Below are positions 1 through 6,472 of a stretch of 6,873 nt of DNA, one piece after another. This stretch comes from Pseudomonadota bacterium (lineage in GTDB: Bacteria; Pseudomonadota; Alphaproteobacteria; Caulobacterales; Caulobacteraceae), in assembly GCA_023436945.1 (NCBI GenBank), contig JAEZHG010000066.1, forward strand, positions 1 to 6,873, read 5' to 3'. Under the pieces are notes generated by a model, which saw nothing but the letters and a program-made list of their open reading frames with translations, had not been told where the DNA came from and did not search any database. The stretch's first letter is position 1. The number at the start of each line of letters is the position of its first letter. Position numbers and translations under genes: made by a program.

Positions 1-476
1 GTCAGCAGGAATACACGTAGCGAAGACGGCAGGTTCTTGCCCACCAGTCCAAAGACCGCAAGCGCAAAGGCAATGTCGGTCGCCACCGGAATGGGCCAGC
101 CTTGGGTCGGACCGCCCAAAAGATGGCTGACCAGCAGATAGACACCTACAGGCGCGGCCATACCGCCCAGCGCACCGATGATCGGCAGGGCCAGCTTCTT
201 GGGATTGCTCAGCTCGCCCTTGAGGATCTCGTGTTTGATCTCCAGACCGACGACCAGGAAGAAGATGGCCATCAGCCCTTCCTTGATCCAGTTGGAGGTC
301 GTCTCGACCAGAACCAGAGGGCCGATCTGGAGCGTGTGCTCGGCTTTCAGCCAGCTAAAATAGTCCGCTGACCACGGCGAGTTGGCAACGATCAGCGCCG
401 CCAGCGCCGCAAGTCCGAGAGCAGCGCCGGACGCCGCCTCCGTTTTAAGGAAGTCGAGTGTAAGTTTCTTGGCCAA
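1..476 (-). CDS. nhaA: Na+/H+ antiporter NhaA, N-terminal part (runs off the window)
   Basis: Inner-membrane antiporter that expels Na+ (or Li+) in exchange for protons and supports pH and salt homeostasis. Only the first 158 codons are present; the gene continues past base 1. Translation of the minus strand gives a hydrophobic first helix (about residues 14-32, ending VANSP), then GLMAIFFLVVGLEIKHEIL (67-85) and GWPIPVATDIAFAL (126-139). These match E. coli NhaA segments; E79 and E83 align with its E78 and E82, and D134 with its D133. The catalytic Asp pair of helix V (E. coli D163/D164) would lie just beyond the edge. No in-frame ATG or GTG exists between the upstream stop (513-515) and the conserved first helix, so TTG at 474-476 is chosen; it gives MAKKLTLDFLKTEAASG, a typical NhaA beginning. 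Two ATGs at 503-508 are out of frame. The ribosome-binding signal is weak. The gene is transcribed divergently from selO. Confidence 0.93.
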   Translation of the reverse strand, partial: MAKKLTLDFLKTEAASGAALGLAALAALIVANSPWSADYFSWLKAEHTLQIGPLVLVETTSNWIKEGLMAIFFLVVGLEIKHEILKGELSNPKKLALPIIGALGGMAAPVGVYLLVSHLLGGPTQGWPIPVATDIAFALAVFGLVGKNLPSSLRVFLL

Positions 477-703
477 GACAGAGATCCGGTAATCGGGTTG
501 AACATCATGGCGTCAGGTTATCGACGGACGCCGGACCGGATTCGCAAGGCTCCCGCCAGACGCCGGCCTGACACAGCCACAGACAGCCCAAAGCCGTCAC
601 AGGTGCCGTGCCTGATCTCTGCCCTTATAAATACGCCAGTGCCTTCGGGGTTCAACCCTTTTTGGTCATTGCGAAATCGGCGCTAATGGCCCATCTGCGG
701 GCC
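477..703. other. divergent intergenic region between nhaA and selO
   Basis: This stretch of about 230 bp must hold the promoters of both divergent genes. On the plus strand the only AT-rich core is TATAAA at 626-631, a possible -10 for selO with no convincing -35. On the minus strand TTGCGA (542-547) and GATAAC (517-522) could be a poor -35/-10 pair for nhaA, but their 19-bp spacing is long. A 9-bp inverted repeat (GGGTTGAAC at 495-503, GTTCAACCC at 650-658) and an 8-bp direct repeat GACGCCGG (527-534 and 559-566) are present. Neither has a function I can name, and both could be chance. The selO reading frame stays open back to an ATG at 608, so part of this region could be coding, but it has no family-like residues. 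Confidence 0.4.
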
Positions 704-2158
704 ATGCCCGTGAATGATGCCTACCGCCCCGATCCCCGCTTTGCCCAACTGGGTGCCGACTATGGTGAGACGGTAGGATCAGCTGAGTTTCCCGATACGG
801 TTCTTCGCCTGCGCCACCAGCGCGCCGCCGCAGAAGTGGGTCTGGACAGCCTAACCGACGAAGAGTGGCTGAACCACTTTGGCCGCTTCGCACCCCTGCC
901 CGGCCAGCCAGAGCCGATCGCCATGGCCTATCACGGCCACCAGTTCCGCGTTTACAACCCGCTCATCGGCGACGGCCGCGGCTTCCTCGCTGCCCAGATG
1001 TGGTCATCGGGCGCTCAAGTAGCGAGTGGCCGCGCCACGAGCGATAGCGCCCCAAAACTTATGGATTTAGGCACCAAGGGTTCGGGCCTTACACCTTTCA
1101 GCCGCCATGCCGATGGCCGCCTGACCCTCAAGGGCGGTGTACGCGAGGCGCTGGCCGCCGCCATGCTGGAAAGCCTAGGCGTGCCGACCTGCCGTATCCT
1201 GTCGCTGGTGGAAACCGGTGAAGCGCTGGAGCGCGGTGACGAGCCGTCGCCCACCCGCTCCGCCGTGATGGTGCGCCTGTCGCACAGCCACATCCGTTTC
1301 GGCACCTTCCAGCGCGCCGCCTATTACAGCCGCCGCGACCAGCTGACCGAGCTGCTGGAACACGCCCGCTCCAACTACTATCCGCACCTCGCCGAGGGTG
1401 ATGCCGCAGGCTTCCTGAATGAGGTTGTTCATGCTCAAGCCAAGCTCTGCGCCCGCTGGGTGGCCGCTGGCTTCGTGCATGGCGTGTTGAACACCGACAA
1501 TCTGAACGTGACGGGCGAGAGCTTCGACTACGGGCCATGGCGCTTCCTGCCGCACTATGAGCCGGGCTTTACCGCCGCCTATTTCGACCACGACGGCCTC
1601 TATGCCTTCGCCCGCCAACCGGAAGCCGTTTTCTGGAACCTGACCCAGTTGGCAGGGTGCCTGAAGCTGATCGCCGAACCGGATGGTCTGGTCGCGGCGC
1701 TGAACGGCTTCGGTAATGCCTATATCCGTGAACTGCGCGCCGCCTTCCTGATGCGCCTTGGCGTCAAGTCGGTGGGCGAGGCCGCAGACCAGCGCCTGCT
1801 CGACACCACCCTCGCGCTTCTGCGTGAAAAGGGCGAGGAACTGCGCTGGGAGCCGCTCTTCTTTGACTGGTTCGGCGGCTTCTCGTCCTCGGCACGTGCG
1901 CTGGGTGGTCCGCGCGGCAAGGTCTATCAGGGCGAGGCCTTCGATGCCTTCCGCTATTCGCTGATGGAGCACGAACCGCTCGATCCGGAACGTCTGGAAC
2001 ATCCGATGTTCCGCAAGGCAGAGCCTGAAGAGATGCTGATCGACGAGGTCGAAGCCATCTGGGACGCCATCGCCGAACGCGACGACTGGCAGCCGCTAAA
2101 TGACAAGCTGGCCCGTCTGGAAGCGGCGCGCGTGGCGTGGAACTTCACCACCCCCTGA
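704..2158 (+). CDS. selO: protein adenylyltransferase SelO (YdiU/UPF0061 family)
   Basis: Pseudokinase-fold enzyme that transfers AMP from ATP to Ser/Thr/Tyr of target proteins; in E. coli it is linked to redox homeostasis. From the ATG at 704 the protein has 484 residues, close to E. coli SelO (478). ATP and metal residues known from E. coli align: GDGRG (89-93), K125 in KGSGLTPFSR, D137-G138, R191 and R198 in MVRLSHSHIRFG, catalytic-base D265 and metal-binding N266 in NTDN, and D275 in DYG. Two features differ from E. coli SelO: about 13 extra residues between GDGRG and K125, and loss of both redox-switch cysteines (A291 aligns with C272, and the C-terminus, ending WNFTTP, has no Cys). The start is uncertain: in-frame ATGs at 608 and 686 would add 32 or 6 residues. 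MPVNDAYRPDPRFAQLG from 704 looks like a natural N-terminus, but no start has a good Shine-Dalgarno. It forms a single-gene unit closed by the terminator at 2181. Confidence 0.93.
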   Translation: MPVNDAYRPDPRFAQLGADYGETVGSAEFPDTVLRLRHQRAAAEVGLDSLTDEEWLNHFGRFAPLPGQPEPIAMAYHGHQFRVYNPLIGDGRGFLAAQMWSSGAQVASGRATSDSAPKLMDLGTKGSGLTPFSRHADGRLTLKGGVREALAAAMLESLGVPTCRILSLVETGEALERGDEPSPTRSAVMVRLSHSHIRFGTFQRAAYYSRRDQLTELLEHARSNYYPHLAEGDAAGFLNEVVHAQAKLCARWVAAGFVHGVLNTDNLNVTGESFDYGPWRFLPHYEPGFTAAYFDHDGLYAFARQPEAVFWNLTQLAGCLKLIAEPDGLVAALNGFGNAYIRELRAAFLMRLGVKSVGEAADQRLLDTTLALLREKGEELRWEPLFFDWFGGFSSSARALGGPRGKVYQGEAFDAFRYSLMEHEPLDPERLEHPMFRKAEPEEMLIDEVEAIWDAIAERDDWQPLNDKLARLEAARVAWNFTTP

Positions 2159-2180
2159 GCCACGGCAAAGTTTATTCTTC

Positions 2181-2221
2181 AGGCCGCCAAGTGTCTTACG
2201 ACCTCGGCGGCCTTTATTTTT
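2181..2221 (+). terminator. intrinsic terminator after selO
   Basis: Perfect 8-bp stem AGGCCGCC (2181-2188) / GGCGGCCT (2206-2213) with a 17-nt loop, followed by a T-rich tail (TTATTTTTG). It lies 22 bp after the selO stop. It also argues against starting the next gene at the in-frame ATG at 2137, because that reading frame would run through the hairpin. The loop is longer than usual, so it may terminate only partly. Confidence 0.75.
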
Positions 2222-2232
2222 GCCCTGCCCTC

Positions 2233-2260
2233 TTCACAAGAAGCGCGACACTCCTATCTG
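2233..2260 (+). promoter_or_regulatory. possible promoter of the DoxX-like gene
   Basis: TTCACA (2233-2238) and TATCTG (2255-2260) are separated by 16 bp, between the selO terminator and the ATG at 2287. The leader would be about 20 nt. The match to a housekeeping promoter is partial, and no other candidate in this gap looks better. Confidence 0.3.
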
Positions 2261-2286
2261 CTACTGAAACACCATCAGTTGCTATC

Positions 2287-2727
2287 ATGACCCTCTGCCC
2301 AGCTACCGACCTCTCCGCCCTCAGCACACCGAAACAACGTGTTCGCGCCATCTGGATCAACGCCGCGCTCTGGACCTCCCAGGGCTTGCTGGCGATGTTC
2401 TATGTCGCGGCAGGCTACGCCAAGCTGAGCGAGCCGATGCGCAACCTTGTCTTTCTGATGGGATGGCCCGAGCAGGTCACGGAAACCTTTGTGCGCAGCT
2501 TTGGCGCGGCCGAGTTGGCCCTCGGCCTCATGATGCTGGCCCCCGTCTTTGGCTGGAAGTTCGGACGCCCGTTCGTGGTTATTTCCGCAGCCGTGCTGGC
2601 AGTGATGCAGATCGCGTTTCTGGGCCTGCACCTTGCCAGGTTCGAGTTCGGATTTTCTGTCCTGAATCTGCTACTCTTGGGGATCACGGTCCCTGTGCTT
2701 CTGGGCCGTCGCTGCCGCTCCAGCTAA
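2287..2727 (+). CDS. DoxX-like small integral membrane protein
   Basis: A 146-residue protein with four predicted membrane helices, about residues 23-47, 68-90, 95-116 and 122-140. The first ends in FYVAAGYAKL, and the second contains the pattern FGAAELALGLMMLAP. Length, helix number and these motifs fit the DoxX-like (DoxX_2) family. The family name comes from a subunit of an archaeal thiosulfate:quinone oxidoreductase, but most bacterial members have no established reaction, so none is assigned here. The ATG at 2287 is preferred because it falls after the selO terminator and directly before the first helix; an in-frame ATG at 2137 would overlap selO. The Shine-Dalgarno is weak. The end RRCRSS is short and basic, consistent with a cytoplasmic C-terminus. 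No terminator is seen before merR, so some read-through is possible. Confidence 0.8.
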   Translation: MTLCPATDLSALSTPKQRVRAIWINAALWTSQGLLAMFYVAAGYAKLSEPMRNLVFLMGWPEQVTETFVRSFGAAELALGLMMLAPVFGWKFGRPFVVISAAVLAVMQIAFLGLHLARFEFGFSVLNLLLLGITVPVLLGRRCRSS

Positions 2728-2780
2728 GCTTTCCAGATCACAACGGTCGATCTTTCCACAGCCGATCACAAAAAGCTTAC

Positions 2781-2798
2781 GTTTACGCACGCGTAAAG
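2781..2798. promoter_or_regulatory. operator 1 of the merR-acyl-CoA dehydrogenase unit
   Basis: An 18-bp near-palindrome of the form TTTACG-N4-CGTAAA (half-sites 2782-2787 and 2792-2797); with the flanking C/G the arms are 7 bp (TTTACGC/GCGTAAA). An extra TTACG half-site abuts on the left (2777-2781). The shape suits a dimeric MerR-family regulator, and the likely ligand-binding protein is encoded 40 bp downstream. From memory, LiuR-type regulators of acyl-CoA catabolism recognise related TTTACG-type palindromes; I could not check this. Confidence 0.7.
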
Positions 2799-2802
2799 TC
2801 CT

Positions 2803-2831
2803 TGCGCTTTACGCGAACGTAAAGTTATCTA
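2803..2831 (+). promoter_or_regulatory. candidate promoter of merR, overlapping operator 2
   Basis: TTGCGC (2803-2808) and TATCTA (2826-2831) are 17 bp apart. The transcript would begin at or next to the A of the ATG at 2838, giving a leaderless mRNA; this fits the absence of a clear Shine-Dalgarno. Operator 2 occupies the spacer, so binding could repress by occlusion or act by the DNA distortion typical of the MerR family. The 17-bp spacer is shorter than the 19-20 bp of classic MerR-activated promoters, which leans towards repression. Confidence 0.4.
2807..2824. promoter_or_regulatory. operator 2 of the merR-acyl-CoA dehydrogenase unit
   Basis: A perfect inverted repeat CTTTACG (2807-2813) / CGTAAAG (2818-2824) around CGAA. 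It has the same architecture as operator 1, with centres 26 bp apart (about 2.5 helical turns, so the two sites face different sides of the DNA). It ends 13 bp before the merR start codon and falls in the spacer of the best promoter candidate, which suggests direct control by the MerR product. Confidence 0.75.
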
Positions 2832-2837
2832 GCGGTC

Positions 2838-3326
2838 ATGGCGACCGCTGACGATCACCGTACATATTCCATCCGGCAACTGTGCCGCGAGTTTGGCGCA
2901 ACGGCCCGCGCTCTTCGTTTCTACGAGGACAAGGGCTTGCTGACTCCTGCACGCAAGGGACAGACACGCGTCTATACGGGGCGTGATCGTGTTCGACTGA
3001 AGCTCATCATGCGCGGACGGCGCATCGGCTTCACCTTGCAGGAAATCCAGGAAATGCTGGATCTCTATGACAAGAAAGAACACAACGTCCACCAGATGGC
3101 CATTGCTCTGCCACGCCACCGCGCCCGCGTGGAAGCGTTGAAGCAGCAACTGGAAGATATCCAGGGTGCTATCGAAACAGCGGAAGAAGCCTGTTTGTGG
3201 ATGGAGAAGACACTGGCCGAACACAGGCCGGACCTTCTGCCCGGAGCGGATGCCTACGCTTCTCTGTTGAGCGAACGCCTCAACAATCCAGACAACCAAT
3301 TCCAGCCCTTTAAAGCGAGAGCTTAA
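2838..3326 (+). CDS. MerR-family transcriptional regulator, LiuR-like
   Basis: A 162-residue DNA-binding regulator. The N-terminal winged helix-turn-helix is clear: YSIRQLCREFGATARALRFYEDKGLL (10-35), followed by the wing GQTRVYTGRDRVRLKLIMRGRRIGFTLQEIQEMLDLYD (41-78). Residues of about 85-130 look like the long dimerisation helix. There is no metal-binding Cys cluster (only C16 and one Cys in EEACLW), so it is not a metal sensor. The sequence style (RFYEDKGLL, then GQTR.Y) resembles LiuR, the regulator of branched-chain amino acid and acyl-CoA catabolism in Proteobacteria. Its gene lies 2 bp from an acyl-CoA dehydrogenase gene, and twin palindromes sit at its own promoter. Autoregulation and an acyl-CoA-type effector are inferred, not shown. 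The ATG at 2838 is supported by the promoter position and family-like length. Confidence 0.88.
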   Translation: MATADDHRTYSIRQLCREFGATARALRFYEDKGLLTPARKGQTRVYTGRDRVRLKLIMRGRRIGFTLQEIQEMLDLYDKKEHNVHQMAIALPRHRARVEALKQQLEDIQGAIETAEEACLWMEKTLAEHRPDLLPGADAYASLLSERLNNPDNQFQPFKARA

Positions 3327-3328
3327 TC

Positions 3329-5110
3329 ATGGCCTATAAGTCGCCGGTTCGCGATCTGTCGTTCGTGCTGCACGATGTGCTACAAGTCGAAAACTACGTC
3401 GAACACTTCGCCAATCCCGAAATCTCGGCTGACCTGATCGACGCGATCCTCGAAGAAGGCGGCAAGTTCGCTGACGGCGTCATCGCTCCGATCAACAAGA
3501 CCGGCGACATCGAGCACTGCAAGCTCGAAAACGGTGTGGTCACCACCCCGACCGGCTGGAAAGAAGCTTACCGCCAGATGGTTGAAGCCGGCTGGACCAG
3601 CCTCGCCTTCAATCCGGAGTTCGGCGGCCAAGGCCTGCCGGCCATCATCTCGATGGCTGTCGGCCAGTTCACCGCTGCCGCCTCGGCTGCCTTCTCGATG
3701 TATCCGGGCCTGACTGCTGGCGCGATCCACGGCATCGAAGCCAATGGCTCGGACGAGCTGAAAAACAAGTGGCTGCCGAAGATGGTGTCGGGCGAGTGGA
3801 CCGGTACCATGAACCTGACCGAGCCGCAGTGCGGCACCGATCTGGGCCTCGTGCGCACCAAGGCTGTGCCGAACGGCGACGGCTCCTACGCCATCACCGG
3901 CCAGAAGATCTGGATCTCGGCAGGCGAGCACGACTTCACCGACAACATCGTCCACACCGTTCTGGCCCGCGTCGAAGGCGCTGTCCCGGGCATCAAGGGC
4001 CTGTCGCTGTTCCTCGTTCCGAAGTTCCACGCTGACGACGAAGGCAACATCGGCGAGCGCAACTCGCTGGAGTGCGTGGGCCTCGAGCACAAGATGGGCA
4101 TCCACGGCAACGCCACTGCAGTGATGCAGTACGAAGGTGCCAAGGGCTGGCTGATCGGCGAAGAAGGCCGCGGCATGAACAACATGTTCGTTGTCATGAA
4201 CGAAGCCCGCCTCGGCACCGGCCTGCAAGGTCTGGCCATCGGTGACGCTGCCTACCAACACGCCGTAGAGTTCGCTAACGACCGTCTGCAGTCGCGCGCC
4301 CTGACCGGTCCGAAGAACCCGGACGGTCCGGCTGACCCGATCATCGTCCACCCGGACGTGCGCCGCATGCTGCTGGAATCGAAGGCCTATGTTGAAGGCG
4401 GTCGCGCCTTCATCCTGTGGACCGCGCTGCAAGCCGACCTGCAACACTCCAAGGACGAAGCCGTTGCCCAAAAGGCCAACGACTACATGGGTCTGATCAC
4501 CCCGGTCCTGAAGGCCTTCCTGACCGACCGTGGCTTCCACGTTGCCTCGCTGGGCATGCAGGTCCACGGCGGTTCGGGCTACACCGAGCACTTCCAAGCC
4601 TCGCAGTACCTGCGTGATGCCCGCATCACCATGATCTACGAAGGTACCAACGGCATTCAGGCTCTGGACCTCGTCGGCCGCAAGCTGCCGGCCAAGGGCG
4701 GTCGCGCCATCATGTCGTGGTTCGGCGACATCGACGCCTTCATCGCCGAAAACCAAAGCAATGAATCGATCAAGGCCTATGTCGACGGCCTCGCCGACAC
4801 CAAGGCCAAGCTGCAAGAAGGCACCATGTGGCTGATGCAGAACGGCATGGTGAACCCGGACAACGCCGGTGCCGCCTCGAGCGACTACCTGCACCTGTTC
4901 GGCCTGACCGCCTACGCCTACATCTGGGCGCAGATGGCCAAGGCTGCCCAAGCCAAGATCGACGCTGGCGATGCTGATCCGTTCTACGCCAACAAGCTGA
5001 AGACGGGCCGTTACTTCGTCGAGCGCATCCTGCCTGACGCAGCGGGTCACCTGGCCAAGCTGAAGACCGGCGCAGAGGTCCTGATGGATCTGGAAGCCTC
5101 GGCTTTCTAA
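3329..5110 (+). CDS. acyl-CoA dehydrogenase with AcdC-type C-terminal domain (DmdC/FadE-like)
   Basis: FAD-dependent enzyme that introduces the 2,3-double bond into an acyl-CoA, passing electrons to ETF. At 593 residues it is longer than the ordinary ~380-residue family. Its layout, an N-terminal extension, the dehydrogenase core and an extra helical domain from about residue 465, is that of the group containing 3-methylmercaptopropionyl-CoA dehydrogenase DmdC and many long alphaproteobacterial acyl-CoA dehydrogenases. Visible motifs are MNLTEPQCGTDLG (161-173, flavin/substrate region), LQVHGGSGYTEHF and IYEGTNGIQALDL. E438 in YEGT occupies the catalytic-base position of medium- and short-chain enzymes. 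The chain-length or branched substrate cannot be told from sequence. It starts 2 bp after the merR stop with no terminator between, so it is co-transcribed and probably under the twin operator. Codon use is strongly biased (no TTA, CTA or TCA codon after residue 18), suggesting high expression. Confidence 0.93.
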   Translation: MAYKSPVRDLSFVLHDVLQVENYVEHFANPEISADLIDAILEEGGKFADGVIAPINKTGDIEHCKLENGVVTTPTGWKEAYRQMVEAGWTSLAFNPEFGGQGLPAIISMAVGQFTAAASAAFSMYPGLTAGAIHGIEANGSDELKNKWLPKMVSGEWTGTMNLTEPQCGTDLGLVRTKAVPNGDGSYAITGQKIWISAGEHDFTDNIVHTVLARVEGAVPGIKGLSLFLVPKFHADDEGNIGERNSLECVGLEHKMGIHGNATAVMQYEGAKGWLIGEEGRGMNNMFVVMNEARLGTGLQGLAIGDAAYQHAVEFANDRLQSRALTGPKNPDGPADPIIVHPDVRRMLLESKAYVEGGRAFILWTALQADLQHSKDEAVAQKANDYMGLITPVLKAFLTDRGFHVASLGMQVHGGSGYTEHFQASQYLRDARITMIYEGTNGIQALDLVGRKLPAKGGRAIMSWFGDIDAFIAENQSNESIKAYVDGLADTKAKLQEGTMWLMQNGMVNPDNAGAASSDYLHLFGLTAYAYIWAQMAKAAQAKIDAGDADPFYANKLKTGRYFVERILPDAAGHLAKLKTGAEVLMDLEASAF

Positions 5111-5122
5111 GCTGAAACAGAC

Positions 5123-5160
5123 AAGGGCCTTTCCCCAGCGGAAAGGCCCTTTTTCTTTGT
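5123..5160 (+). terminator. strong intrinsic terminator after the first acyl-CoA dehydrogenase
   Basis: A perfect stem AGGGCCTTTCC (5124-5134) / GGAAAGGCCCT (5140-5150), extendable by one A-T pair, with a 5-nt loop and a T-rich tail (TTTTTCTTTG). It starts 13 bp after the stop codon. It separates the merR unit from the next acyl-CoA dehydrogenase gene. Confidence 0.93.
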
Positions 5161-5219
5161 CCACATATTACGTCCACCGATCCGCCATCAGTCCAGAAAA
5201 GAGCGGACGGCCCCTAACC

Positions 5220-5223
5220 GGAG
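5220..5223 (+). promoter_or_regulatory. ribosome binding site of the second acyl-CoA dehydrogenase
   Basis: GGAG lies 10 nt before the ATG at 5234 and supports that start over the in-frame ATG at codon 12. No convincing promoter hexamers and no copy of the TTTACG-N4-CGTAAA operator were found in the 73 bp between the preceding terminator and the start. Confidence 0.5.
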
Positions 5224-5233
5224 CAAGCGCCCT

Positions 5234-6397
5234 ATGAACGTGCTGAACATTCCAGAACCCGCCTTCATGCAGGACGAGGACATCGTCCTGTTCAACGACA
5301 GCGTCGCCAAATGGGTCGCCGACTACTGCCCGCCGGAAAAGGTGGCCCAATGGATCGCCGACAGCTCGGTGCCGCGCCAGCTTTGGAACGACGCGGGCGA
5401 AGCGGGCCTGCTCGGCATCTCCATGCCCTCCGAGGACGGCGGCTTCGGCGGTGACTATCGCCACGAGGTCGTGCTGATGAACCAACTGGGCTGGCAGGGT
5501 GCCGACCACTTCGGCATCGGCCTGCACAATGCGATCGTCATGCCCTATATCTGGCACTACGGCACGCCCGAGCAAAAAGAGCGCTGGCTACCGCGCCTGC
5601 AAACCGGCGAACTGGTCGGTGCCATCGCAATGACCGAACCGGGCGCAGGTTCCGACCTGCAAGGCGTCAAAACCACCGCCATTAAAAACGGCGACCACTA
5701 TGTGCTGAACGGCTCCAAGACCTTCATCACCAATGGCCAGTTGGCGAACTTCATCATCGTCGTCGCCAAGACCGATCCGTCCGAAGGCGGCAAGGGCATC
5801 AGCCTGATCTGCCTCGAAACCGACGGCGCTGAGGGCTTCGAGCGCGGTCGCAACCTGCACAAGATCGGCATGGAAGCGAACGACACCTCGGAGCTGTTCT
5901 TCAACGATGTGAAGGTACCGCTGGAGAATGCTCTGGGCGGCACCGAGGGTCAGGGCTTCATCCAGCTGATGCAGCAACTGCCGCATGAACGCGTGAACAT
6001 CGCCGTTCAGGGCTGCGCGGCCGCAGAGCGCGGTCTGGAAGCCACCCTCGCCTACGTCAAGGAACGCAAGGCCTTCGGCAAGCGCGTGCTCGACTTCCAG
6101 AACACCCAGTTCAAGCTGGCCGAGATCAAGACCAAGCTGACCGTCGCCCGCGTGTTCGTTAACCACTGCATCGAGCAACACCTGCAGGGCAAGCTCGATG
6201 CCGCCACCGCCTCCATGGCCAAATACTGGGTCACCGACATCCAGGGCGAGACCATCGACGAGATGCTCCAGCTGTTCGGCGGCTATGGCTACATGACCGA
6301 GTACCCGATTGCGCAGCTCTATAAGGACGCCCGCGTCCAGCGTATCTACGGCGGCACCAACGAGATCATGAAGCTGCTGATCGCCCGCACGCTCTAA
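5234..6397 (+). CDS. acyl-CoA dehydrogenase, long-chain (ACADL-like) type
   Basis: A 387-residue FAD enzyme for alpha,beta-dehydrogenation of acyl-CoA, with ETF as electron acceptor. The three standard domains are visible: an N-terminal helical part (to about 125), a beta-barrel with AIAMTEPGAGSDLQGVKT (130-147) and FITNGQ, and a C-terminal helical part (233-387). Long stretches resemble mitochondrial long-chain acyl-CoA dehydrogenase: LPHER, YVKERKAFGK, DAATASMAKYW, FGGYGYMTEYPIA and IYGGTNEIMKLLIAR. The usual YEGT glutamate is replaced (G373 in YGGT), and E252 in LPHER takes the catalytic-base role, as in long-chain and isovaleryl-CoA dehydrogenases. This supports a long or branched substrate, but chain length cannot be read directly. 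It forms a separate unit, flanked by terminators on both sides. Confidence 0.93.
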   Translation: MNVLNIPEPAFMQDEDIVLFNDSVAKWVADYCPPEKVAQWIADSSVPRQLWNDAGEAGLLGISMPSEDGGFGGDYRHEVVLMNQLGWQGADHFGIGLHNAIVMPYIWHYGTPEQKERWLPRLQTGELVGAIAMTEPGAGSDLQGVKTTAIKNGDHYVLNGSKTFITNGQLANFIIVVAKTDPSEGGKGISLICLETDGAEGFERGRNLHKIGMEANDTSELFFNDVKVPLENALGGTEGQGFIQLMQQLPHERVNIAVQGCAAAERGLEATLAYVKERKAFGKRVLDFQNTQFKLAEIKTKLTVARVFVNHCIEQHLQGKLDAATASMAKYWVTDIQGETIDEMLQLFGGYGYMTEYPIAQLYKDARVQRIYGGTNEIMKLLIARTL

Positions 6398-6425
6398 GCG
6401 GCGATCCGGATAAACAGGCGAGACG

Positions 6426-6461
6426 GCCCGCAGGATAACCTCCTGCGGGCTTTTTCTATTT
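6426..6461 (+). terminator. intrinsic terminator after the second acyl-CoA dehydrogenase
   Basis: A perfect 10-bp stem GCCCGCAGGA (6426-6435) / TCCTGCGGGC (6441-6450) with a 5-nt loop, followed by TTTTTCTATTTT. It begins 28 bp after the stop codon. Confidence 0.93.
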
Positions 6462-6472
6462 TAACCAAACTC

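Noticed and set aside
102..371. Plus-strand frames of 89 and 61 codons at the left edge
   Set aside because: They are antisense to the clearly recognisable NhaA coding sequence and have no family resemblance.
495..658. 9-bp inverted repeat GGGTTGAAC / GTTCAACCC across the nhaA-selO gap
   Set aside because: The arms are short and about 145 bp apart, with no further extension and no matching regulator in the window; chance is a sufficient explanation.
608..703. N-terminal extension of SelO from the ATG at 608
   Set aside because: The extra 32 residues do not look like SelO, the stretch includes the only AT-rich promoter-like core (626-631), and the 704 start gives the usual family length. Not fully excluded.
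1175..2002. 275-codon open frame on the minus strand, inside selO
   Set aside because: This is a shadow of the selO codon bias; the sense protein has all SelO motifs.
2137..2286. N-terminal extension of the DoxX-like protein from the ATG at 2137
   Set aside because: It would overlap the end of selO and read through the terminator hairpin at 2181-2221; the added residues are not family-like.
3380..5164. 594-codon open frame on the minus strand, opposite the first acyl-CoA dehydrogenase
   Set aside because: Its codons are exactly in register with the sense codons, so it stays open only because the sense gene avoids TTA, CTA and TCA. It opens at a sense CTA (3380-3382). The translation resembles no family, and its proposed start lies within or beyond the terminator.
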